Shown here one piece after another: positions 34,524-42,825 of a stretch of 64,000 bases of DNA. Each line of letters begins with the position of its first letter. Position 1 is the first letter of the stretch. A program made the position numbers and the translations under genes. The stretch covers positions 6,146,001-6,210,000 of the forward strand of contig AP031358.1 of NCBI GenBank assembly GCA_037833965.1, given 5' to 3'. Below the pieces are notes generated by a model, which was not told the DNA's origin, ran no database searches, and saw nothing but the letters and a program-made list of their open reading frames with translations. Origin of the DNA: Marchantia polymorpha subsp. ruderalis. Lineage: Eukaryota > Streptophyta > Marchantiopsida > Marchantiales > Marchantiaceae.

Positions 34524-35742
34524 TGTCACTTCGGCCTTGTTGCTGTCAGCCAAGCTCGCCAAGCAAGACATCACTGTCACAATCTTCACGGACCGATACA
34601 TGCTGCCACACATACACTCGCTTCATGCGCCCGAAGCGCTGGAAAGTCTCGACCATTATGGACCACGATGAGTCGGAACGTGAGTTGCATGAAGACTGGA
34701 GCAGACCATTTAAGGACTCGTACGACGTGATGCGAGCTGCAAAACCTTACTTGCAAAATATGGCCTCTGCAAGATCCTCAGGAGCTGCCGGCCTACCCAC
34801 ATGCGTCATAGCAGACATGTTCTGTCTTTGGGCTCAGGTACATATGACTATCTACACTCTTCCCCAGGCGTGTTGTCCTTCTCGCCCTATTTCGCCAGAC
34901 GTAGAGATTGCTCTGATTTGTCGTCTGCTCGGATTTCTCTGATTTCTAGGCCGAAACAGTTTTGGGAAAGGCTTCTCTATTGTAGATGTTTTTGTGTTTG
35001 TGACGAACCTTCTTTTGCTAGTTCTCAGATTCTATTCGATGGCATCTCGATAAAATACACATCAAAATTTTGAAGAAAGAGAGAATCCGCACTTGTGTAT
35101 GAGAGAATTTCGTTTCGATAGTCAGGTTTAACACAGAGAGGGAGAATTGGGCTACTGATTATACCATCTCAGTAGAATACATATCAAAATTGGGAAAAAA
35201 AATGAGAATCCACACTTGCGTATGAGAGAATTTCGATACAATAGTCAAGTTTAACACAGGGAGGGAGAATTGGGCTAGTGATCATACCATCTCAATACAC
35301 TAGACATCAAAATTGGGAAAAAAGTAGAATATCTGACACGGGAGGAATGTTCATTGTACAGAAACTTTCACAGGAACAGAATCTACCATGTTACGCGTAT
35401 TTCCCTAGTGGTGCAAATTTCGCTCGTCTTCTTCAAGCGTTTCCGGCTCTCATTTCGGAACGAAGGTTGAGAGTGGGAGAGAATGGCAAATTCATCAAAA
35501 GCAAACAGACTATCACCGTCCCTGGTCTTCCACCTCTTTTGGACATAGAGCTGCCAAATTCCACCAAAATAAACCCTGTCTCAGTGACAGTGGAAGCGGG
35601 ACTGGATTTGTCGAAAGTAAACGGTGTGATAATCAACACCTTTTACGAATTGGAAAGTCATCCCATTCAAGTCTTCTTGCAGGCTTGCGATCCTACGTTG
35701 CATGTATGTCGTCTGCCTCTGTTCCCTCGAGCTTTTATCTAG
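34474..35742 (+). pseudogene. UDP-glycosyltransferase (UGT) pseudogene, N-terminal half
   Basis: Plant family-1 UGTs transfer sugar from UDP-sugar to small acceptors in the cytosol. The N-terminal acceptor-side domain is recognisable here: 'SHVTSALLLSAKLAKQDITV' with 'FTDRYMLPHIHSLHAPEAL' (frame 1), then 'PTCVIADMFCLWAQ' (frame 2), then after an intron 'KLSQEQNLPCYAYFPSGANF' and 'GLDLSKVNGVIINTFYELE'. The intron is 34838-35361 (GT...AG, phase 0), joining WAQ to KLS exactly as the family requires. Defects: TTG where ATG is expected (34474), a frameshift between about 34640 and 34672, and TAG at 35740-35742 before the UDP-sugar-binding PSPG box, which is absent. The intron has ~123-bp tandem repeats. 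An 83-bp duplication covers the start. Confidence 0.8.
35043..35330 (+). repeat. ~123-bp tandem repeat inside the UGT intron
   Basis: Two full units and a partial third share 'ACATCAAAATT', 'TATGAGAGAATTTCG' and 'GGGAGAATTGGGCTA' at a spacing of about 123 bases. The last unit runs up to the 3' splice site region. Confidence 0.85.
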
Positions 35743-36774
35743 AGTAGCGACAACGAAATTTGTGCTTTCACAGGTTTGTACTACTTTGTTTACTTGGAAA
35801 ATCAAATTCGAGAAACTGACGCATACCGACTTGACAAGACAGACGTCATTTGCAGATTTGTAATTTACAGGCTCAAACGTCCAAACAGAATTTTTCTTCT
35901 TTCAGATACTGGTGGGTGAAACCGGCGGAATTAATTCAATAGCTTATGTTTCTAGCTTCGATCAGTTCATCTATAATTCTGCATGCTTGGAATCTGAACA
36001 GTTACAACATTCCTCTTCGACTTGGTTTCTATTGAGTTATATGTATTTGATTCTATATAATTGACAGAGACACGCCAGATCTGCAGAGTCTGTTAGGAAC
36101 CTCGTGCGTCCGTACCTCAATCACTCACTCAGCTGTCCTCTTCATCACATCAGCTTCTATCTGAGCTAAGCACGAACCATTTCACCGAACCGGGAGAGGG
36201 AGAGCTCATCTTTTGGTTGGTCTGTCTGTTGGACACACACATCAGATCAGGATTTGCAAACCCCGTTAGCTCTTCTAGTCCGCTGTGATTCTTGTGCTCA
36301 CCGCTTCAATCCTGCACAGATTTGACCTGTTTCCAGCAGATTTCAGACACAATAGTTGCCTTCCGCCCATCGGAGGCTCTAAGACCCGAAAGCCTCACTG
36401 TGTGCTGGGACTGCATCAGATCCATCACGATTAAAACCGATGTCAGCTTTACGTTAGTCGTCAACTAGCAGCAGGCATCAATCATATTCTACAAACTTGT
36501 GACCTCAATTCGGAACAGCAAACGAGTGAGTCAACTGCAAAGAGGTCGAAGTGAGCCTGAACTTCAGCAGACGGCCGGTGCGAGGCGAGGTCGTGGCTCG
36601 AAAGCGGACCAGACTCCAAATCTCGAGCATGGCGAATGTCGTTCGCTTTCGAGCCGCGACGTTGCTAGGACAGAAGTACGTTGTCTGCCTTTCGATCTGA
36701 GTGTCGTCCCTCCAGAGGCCCTCCCTCTCTCTCTTTTCAAGTACTGAGAGTAAATTACATGATTTATCATTTCG
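35743..36774. other. Stretch between UGT pseudogene and solo LTR
   Basis: No recognisable gene. An 82-codon frame at 36499-36747 (basic and Gln/Arg-rich) has no family resemblance. A 12-bp inverted repeat GGCTCGAAAGCG / CGCTTTCGAGCC sits at about 36595-36658. Confidence 0.4.
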
Positions 36775-36779
36775 ATGTT
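36775..36779. repeat. Target-site duplication of solo LTR B2, left copy (ATGTT)
   Basis: ATGTT precedes the LTR end at 36780 and recurs at 57183-57187 right after the other end. Confidence 0.92.
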
Positions 36780-37735
36780 TGTAATAACCCACCAAAGTCT
36801 AAAACTGCAGTATGGTGGTAAAAAGATCGAACCCACAGGGACAGAGGCAACACACAGAGTAAAAGTGTCACATTTAACAGACTTTTGGTAGAGTTTGAAT
36901 TCTAGGCGACTGTCACTCCCAGAAATACTGCAGTGCTCGACTCGGAGGCTCGACTCGGAGGAGGATCTCAACTCGGAGGATGCTCGGAGGATGCACGGTA
37001 CAGCTTGGTCACTCAACACACACACACACACCTGAAACTGGCAAAAAGCACAACTCGGAGGTCGGTCAGGACCTCCGCTTCGGATTTCAGGAGGAAAGTG
37101 TCTCGCAAGTTCACTCAGAGGTTCTGCAGGAAGTGCCTCCCACTCCGGCTTTTACTGCCCTTCCGCCAGGAACTAGCGGGGGTACCCGGACTGGACTTCT
37201 CACTTCGGAACGAAGCCTCTACGTACGCCGTGGACGTCACCCTCGACTATCACACAAAACGCAGGGAGTGCAGACCCGACTGAGAACTTACTGAAAACAC
37301 GATCCAGTAACACACACACAACCTGAATTACAAACCAAGGTTTACACGAAGTAATGAAACTTCACATTGGCATTCAGGGGAAACTTCCCGTAGGAGTACA
37401 ATCAGGATATGTCACTCGAAGGAGTAAGGGGGAACTGTTCAAGTATCTAACTCGCAGCCGGCTCTGAGTATCAGAAATCACCCGCAGGTGCAGATCCGCA
37501 CTACTCAAGTCTCTAACCGGGTACTAGCTCTGAACATTCAGCCGAAGGCCTTCAACTACAACATACGGTAACTTCGCTATGCTGCAGCTTCTCTACGTGG
37601 TGCCAGGACCAAAATGCACAAACACGCCAAGAAAGTGAGTTCCTGATCTGCACTTCCGAAACTGGAAGAGTCCCAAGGCAAAACGCCTTGATCTACTTTA
37701 TACTCTCAAAAGATCCTAACTAGCACTACGCTATC

Positions 37736-37871
37736 CTATCTACCACTCGCAGCATCTGCGCGAAACCAAACTACTCTACTGCACTCAGCAGATCCGGTGC
37801 TGCGCCTCCTGCGCGCCGGACTGCTCCGCTTACTGTCTCTACCTTGCCAGTCTTCCGACCGGCTGCGTAAC
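37736..37871 (-). pseudogene. C-terminal piece of the interrupted ORF3 (solo LTR B2)
   Basis: The Arg/Ser-rich tail of ORF3, separated from the rest (53409-55828) by the 15.5-kb insertion. Without the insertion, the two pieces would make one open frame like the other copies. Confidence 0.85.
37867..37871. repeat. Target-site duplication of the full-length B element (GTAAC)
   Basis: GTAAC lies directly before the 5' LTR and again at 53404-53408 directly after the 3' LTR. Removing the element and one copy restores the uninterrupted LTR sequence seen in the other copies. Confidence 0.95.
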
Positions 37872-39226
37872 TGTGGTAACACGCTTTTTGTTTTTTTGCA
37901 GAATTTAAACAATTTTAGAAAACTAGTACCAAAGCAGTGTTTGTAGCTAGAGAAGGGTACGCTAAATAGAGTGGATTGATGAGATCGTCACGAGGGCACA
38001 AAGAATCACGTAGTCGGATGTACCAACGCCAACGTCTTCGGCGCCTTCGGCAAAAACTCCTTTTTGAGGTGTCTCTACTCACGCGCCTCTAGCGTATAAG
38101 GAAGCTACGCTTCCGGCGCAGACACCTCAGGAGGAGGTTGTGCTAAAGACGTCAGGAGAAGGGCCCGGACCTCTAAAGGCATCCGACCATGAGTGCGCCT
38201 TCGGCGAAGCGCCGCTAGCGCGGAAAGGGAAAACCTTCATAACAATCGGGATACACGGTAGATCCAGTTGGTGGAAGTTGCATTAGACAGAGCTCGGGAC
38301 GCTCGTTCTAACGAGTCCAAGAGCGCCGGAGATGGATCAGGAATGGAGAAGTTATGAGCGTCGGAAAACTCGTAGCCGGACATGCGCCGTTCGCGCTAGG
38401 GTTCACAGCCGGAAAGGATTCCCGTACGCCCTCGGCGATGCGCCTTCGGCGGAATCACGCGCTCACAGGAGGAAACCAACTCAGAGTCGGAAGCGCCCTT
38501 GGCGGCTGTTCATGGAAAGAAAGCGCCGGTCGGATGTACGCCTCCGACGTGGCGCTGACGGCCGGATGCGCTGGCATGAGTTGCGCTGACGGATATGCGC
38601 TGGCAGCAACGGACGAGACATAAAGGACAAAATAGGCGGTACGACTGCGCGCCGGCGTAATTCGCTCCGGCTGGATGTGCGCCTCCAGCAAAGGCGCCGA
38701 CGGATAATGAACGCACCAGCGGCGACACGCTTCCGGAGAAGGGCGGGTTAGGAAAAGACAACAGGGCCGACGTATACCCTGCAGCGGACTCGAGTCCGGA
38801 AGGTGGCGGCGGCGGGAGAATTCAACGTTTAAGCATGCGAATGCGCGCAATGCGGAGACGTGAATTCGCGCATGCAAAGGGCGAACCGTTAAGCCGTATA
38901 GCCGGCTGCGTACGTTGCAACCAGTAAGAACGTTGGACGTTCTTGAAATCGGAGAAGAAAAGACTGCGCTCCAGTCTCATTCTCTCATTCTTGACTTTGC
39001 AATTTCCAGTTCCAAGATTACGCGCAAGGGCGGAGCGACCTGCAGTGAGAGTAGAGAGTGCGGAGACGAGTTGCACAAGGATCTTGGCGGACCTTGAAAG
39101 AATTGGGAGTAGCAATCTTGAACGAGCGCAGAGAGAGTGAGCAGTCAGTGCTTGAGTGGCCGACGCACAGTGGCGATTGTGAGAGAGTGAGCGAAAGGGA
39201 GAACGTTTGTGTGTGCAGGCAACGCA

Positions 39227-41782
39227 ATGTCGAAGGCTCCCCAGCTGCGAGTGTCTCCACTCAGGGTGCCGCAGATCGGTCTACGCGCATTTCAAGATGT
39301 GCTGACGAGGCTGAAGCTCGATTTTCTCCTCTGGGGGTGGAATTGGACGTGTCCGGAGATGGTGCGCGAGTATCTGCAAGAGAGACACAAGCCTTCTCGC
39401 GGATTTCGCCCCCACCCAGAGAGATGGGAAATTTGCAATTGGGCGCAGGTGTTGGGCAGGTGTGCCGGCGAGGAAGGGGATCTCCTCTTCGAGGCCGACA
39501 GCGTGAAAGTGTCCCAGGAGGAAGAAGTCTCTTACAATGAGCTCTTCAAGGTGGCTAGACATCCCAAGAACGGTTTCCGGACTCGGGATTACAAGGATCG
39601 ATTGCGGAGAAATGTCGCGACAGCATTGCTGCAGATATTGCAGCCGACCAAGACCGCTTACATGCATGGTTGGCAGGTAGAGTTCGTGGAGCTAGTGTTG
39701 TCAGGAGCTCCGGTGCATTGGGCACGACTTCTGTGGAAGGTGACGCGCCAACATGCGCAAGAAGAGAGGGGAGGAACGCTCAATCATCTATCGCCTTACT
39801 TAATCGTGTTTTACCGGGCGATGGGATGTTTGACGAATGCTGAGAAAACTCGGTTTCCGCAGCTGAGCCGGTCTTATCCAGGTAGATATTCGAGGGAGGC
39901 CGAAGTAGACACGGATCCGGACGAGGAACCTGCCAGTACGCCTCCGGCTCCGGCTCCAGCCAGAGCAGCAGAAGAACGTCGAAGTGAGCGCATTCCGCGC
40001 AAGCGGAAGTGGGATGAGAGACCTGAGGACAGGCAGCCGGAAGTACCAGCTGCGCCGACTCGTGGTCGGCCCACCCCCGAGCCTCATAGTCGACCAAAAC
40101 AGAGGGCACGCAGAATGCCAACTGTTACTGAGGAGACCAGGCGAACTCCGACCCGGCGGAATCTCACACAGGAAGAGATAATTGCTCAGGTCCTAGGGAA
40201 GACGGCAGAAACCTCTGCACAGAAGGCACCACGGCCTTCGGGAGGAGATGGACGGACTGACGACCGGCCGACTGCGAGTCGGATGACTGAAGGTCGACAA
40301 GCGGAAGGAAGGCCAACTGAACGGCGCGTTGAACCGGACAGCAGGCCGGAAGCGGAAGAGAGTTTGGCTGACGCGCCAACAATCCTCAGAGGGTCGTCTT
40401 CGGCGGAAGGCACTTCTGGAAGAACGCCACCAGCAAACAGGCCAAGTGGAGTCAAGACGCGCAGGGTGTATCCGACTCCCAGTCGGACAACTGCTGGTCG
40501 GCCGACTGCGAGTCGGACAACAGAGAGTCAGCCGGATTCGCCGACTGCGAGACGGATGGGACCAACGACCAGTGTGCGGACGCCTTCGGCGGACGCACCT
40601 TCAGCAAGGACACCTTCCGCGCAGATTGCGCCGGAAGGACAGGCAGCAGAAGCGGGCGGTGCAAGAGTGACAAAAGTCACTGCGGCGTCGACCCCTTCAC
40701 AAACCGAAGATCGAGCCGGAACAGGGGCTCAAGCAGTGGGATCTCCCACTGCCCTGGATATTTTAGCAGGCAGTGGAGTAGCAGTCGCAGCGGAAGCTGC
40801 TGCGCGCCACAGTTCCAGGGAGTCGCCAAGGGATTCGGTGGCGACTGAAATCCTCGAGACTGAGGATGAGACGAGCTCGGAAGAGCAAGAAGAGGATTCG
40901 GTGCAGAAAACGCCAACAGGGGTGCTGTGCGAACAGATAGTTCCACTCCTGCGATATCTGGATCGCAAGACATCCAAATACGGAAGTGCCTTAAAACCGC
41001 AGTCTTATGTGGAGACTATCAGGCGAAGGACGAGGAGCAAGGTGGCAAGGTGGGCCTCTAGATGCGGAGTATATGTGGATAGGAACACCGCCCTCCGACA
41101 ACACCTGGCGGTCACCCAGAAGCTGTACCAAGCCTTGCAGCAGCAGAAGGAGGATGCGGCGACGAAGAGTCAGGCGGAGGCCGAACTAATACGGGCAAAG
41201 ATCGAGTCGGAACTGCAGGAGGAGCGGAGACAGAACAAAGTCCTAGCAGCCGAGCTTGCGCGCCAGACGCGCGCCTTAGAGGAAAGTCAAAGAGCCCGCA
41301 AGGAGGATGAGGAGTTGTTGTGCAACTTGCAAACCGAGTGCTCGGATTTGAGGGCACAACGTGCGGATTTAGAAATGCAGCTGGCAGAGGTGGAGAGCAG
41401 CTGCAGGGCACGAGGAGAGTTGGCGGCACGGGTGACTCGTTGTCTAAACGGATACACCCATTGGGAGGTGGCAGCTCAAGAGAGGGTTACACTCCGGGAG
41501 TTCGAGCTTCGGGCGGCGGCATTGACGGAAGGTGACAGTCGGAGTCGGCGGCGAGTGGCAAGAAAATTAGAAACTTTCTTGTCGGGTGCGCGCGACACTA
41601 TGGCGCACTTGCAGTCGGAAGTCACCACAGCGCTCCGACGCCTGGGGTTACGCAGCCGGTCGGAAGACTGGCAAGGTAGAGACAGTAAGCGGAGCAGTCC
41701 GGCGCGCAGGAGGCGCAGCACCGGATCTGCTGAGTGCAGTAGAGTAGTTTGGTTTCGCGCGGATGCTGCGAGTGGTAGATAG
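39227..41782 (+). CDS. ORF3, LTR-encoded coiled-coil protein (5' LTR copy)
   Basis: 851 residues from the ATG at 39227. The frame is open a few codons further upstream only through non-ATG codons, and this ATG is shared by all copies including family C. Residues ~1-215 form the conserved Trp-rich domain, and ~216-520 are Pro/Arg/Thr/Ser-rich, with the DNA repeating GACTGCGAGTCGG-like units. There is an acidic patch at ~540-555, a block 'EQIVPLLRYLDRKTSKY', a coiled coil at ~622-735, a second helical stretch to ~815, then an Arg/Ser tail. No signal peptide or membrane helix, so it is not a classic envelope protein. In U3 of the 5' LTR, it lies upstream of the LTR promoter and would need its own promoter. 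The 3' LTR copy would be in the genomic RNA. Function unknown. Confidence 0.8.
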   Translation: MSKAPQLRVSPLRVPQIGLRAFQDVLTRLKLDFLLWGWNWTCPEMVREYLQERHKPSRGFRPHPERWEICNWAQVLGRCAGEEGDLLFEADSVKVSQEEEVSYNELFKVARHPKNGFRTRDYKDRLRRNVATALLQILQPTKTAYMHGWQVEFVELVLSGAPVHWARLLWKVTRQHAQEERGGTLNHLSPYLIVFYRAMGCLTNAEKTRFPQLSRSYPGRYSREAEVDTDPDEEPASTPPAPAPARAAEERRSERIPRKRKWDERPEDRQPEVPAAPTRGRPTPEPHSRPKQRARRMPTVTEETRRTPTRRNLTQEEIIAQVLGKTAETSAQKAPRPSGGDGRTDDRPTASRMTEGRQAEGRPTERRVEPDSRPEAEESLADAPTILRGSSSAEGTSGRTPPANRPSGVKTRRVYPTPSRTTAGRPTASRTTESQPDSPTARRMGPTTSVRTPSADAPSARTPSAQIAPEGQAAEAGGARVTKVTAASTPSQTEDRAGTGAQAVGSPTALDILAGSGVAVAAEAAARHSSRESPRDSVATEILETEDETSSEEQEEDSVQKTPTGVLCEQIVPLLRYLDRKTSKYGSALKPQSYVETIRRRTRSKVARWASRCGVYVDRNTALRQHLAVTQKLYQALQQQKEDAATKSQAEAELIRAKIESELQEERRQNKVLAAELARQTRALEESQRARKEDEELLCNLQTECSDLRAQRADLEMQLAEVESSCRARGELAARVTRCLNGYTHWEVAAQERVTLREFELRAAALTEGDSRSRRRVARKLETFLSGARDTMAHLQSEVTTALRRLGLRSRSEDWQGRDSKRSSPARRRRSTGSAECSRVVWFRADAASGR

Positions 41783-41815
41783 GATAGCGTAGTGCTAGTT
41801 AGGATCTTTTGAGAG

Positions 41816-41844
41816 TATAAAGTAGATCAAGGCGTTTTGCCTTG
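41816..41844 (+). promoter_or_regulatory. Family B LTR core promoter (5' LTR)
   Basis: TATAAAG at 41816-41822 and a hairpin CAAGGC/GCCTTG (41828-41844) lie just before the expected start site near 41846-41850. Both are kept in solo LTRs B1 and B2. This makes U3 about 3.97 kb, with ORF3 wholly inside it. Confidence 0.6.
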
Positions 41845-42764
41845 GGACTCTTCCAGTTTCGGAAGTGCAGATCAGGAACTCACTTTCTTGGCGTGTTTGT
41901 GCATTTTGGTCCTGGCACCACGTAGAGAAGCTGCAGCATAGCGAAGTTACCGTATGTTGTAGTTGAAGGCCTTCGGCTGAATGTTCAGAGCTAGTACCCG
42001 GTTAGAGACTTGAGTAGTGCGGATCTGCACCTGCGGGTGATTTCTGATACTCAGAGCCGGCTGCGAGTTAGATACTTGAACAGTTCCCCCTTACTCCTTC
42101 GAGTGACATATCCTGATTGTACTCCTACGGGAAGTTTCCCCTGAATGCCAATGTGAAGTTTCATTACTTCGTGTAAACCTTGGTTTGTAATTCAGGTTGT
42201 GTGTGTGTTACTGGATCGTGTTTTCAGTAAGTTCTCAGTCGGGTCTGCACTCCCTGCGTTTTGTGTGATAGTCGAGGGTGACGTCCACGGCGTACGTAGA
42301 GGCTTCGTTCCGAAGTGAGAAGTCCAGTCCGGGTACCCCCGCTAGTTCCTGGCGGAAGGGCAGTAAAAGCCGGAGTGGGAGGCACTTCCTGCAGAACCTC
42401 TGAGTGAACTTGCGAGACACTTTCCTCCTGAAATCCGAAGCGGAGGTCCTGACCGACCTCCGAGTTGTGCTTTTTGCCAGTTTCAGGTGTGTGTGTGTGT
42501 GTGTGTTGAGTGACCAAGCTGTACCGTGCATCCTCCGAGCATCCTCCGAGTTGAGTTCCTCCTCCGAGTCGAGCCTCCGAGTCGAGCACTGCAGTATTTC
42601 TGGGAGTGACAGTCGCCTAGAATTCAAACTCTACCAAAAGTCTGTTAAACGTGACACTTTTACTCTGTGTGTTGCCTCTGTCCCTGTGGGTTCGATCTTT
42701 TTACCACCATACTGCAGTTTTAGCCTTTGGTGGGTTATTACATAAGGAGCCGACAACTTCTTTT

Positions 42765-42782
42765 TGGCGCCGCTGCCGGGGA
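42765..42782 (+). other. Primer-binding site, tRNA-Asp type
   Basis: TGGCGCCGCTGCCGGGGA matches the complement of the plant tRNA-Asp 3' end (TGGCGCCGTTGCCGGGGA, from memory) at 17 of 18 positions. It starts 22 bases after the LTR, a wider gap than usual. Confidence 0.8.
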
Positions 42783-42825
42783 CAGTGCGTCAACACCAGA
42801 ACCCTTGAGCAGCAATGCTCGGTGA

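Larger units (their letters stand above)
36780..37871 (-). repeat. Solo LTR B2, left fragment (3' end of the LTR)
   Basis: Reverse complement of the last ~1.1 kb of the family B LTR: the end (TGTAATAACCC), the leader, the core promoter and the final ~45 codons of ORF3 with its stop at 37736-37738. It breaks off at GTAAC (37867-37871), where the full-length element has inserted. It continues at 53404. Confidence 0.95.
37872..42742 (+). repeat. Family B 5' LTR (4871 bp)
   Basis: TGTGGTAACACGC to GGGTTATTACA. Layout: GC-rich, palindrome-studded tract (~38030-38720), ORF3 (39227-41782), TATA and hairpin (41816-41844), then ~0.9 kb of leader with a hairpin CGGAGGTC/GACCTCCG (42441-42462), a TG microsatellite (~42487-42507) and a CCTCCGAG minisatellite (~42530-42590). 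Confidence 0.96.

Noticed and set aside
36594-36660. Inverted repeat GGCTCGAAAGCG/CGCTTTCGAGCC, considered as a terminator or regulatory hairpin
   Set aside because: Loop of about 40 bases, no associated transcript feature; noted only.
39058-39540. 160-codon frame overlapping the start of ORF3 in the 5' LTR
   Set aside because: Overlaps the conserved N-terminal domain in another frame and shows no domain of its own.
39227-41782. ORF3 as an envelope-like glycoprotein
   Set aside because: No signal peptide, no membrane helix and a long Pro/Arg-rich middle plus coiled coil; only its genomic position is env-like.
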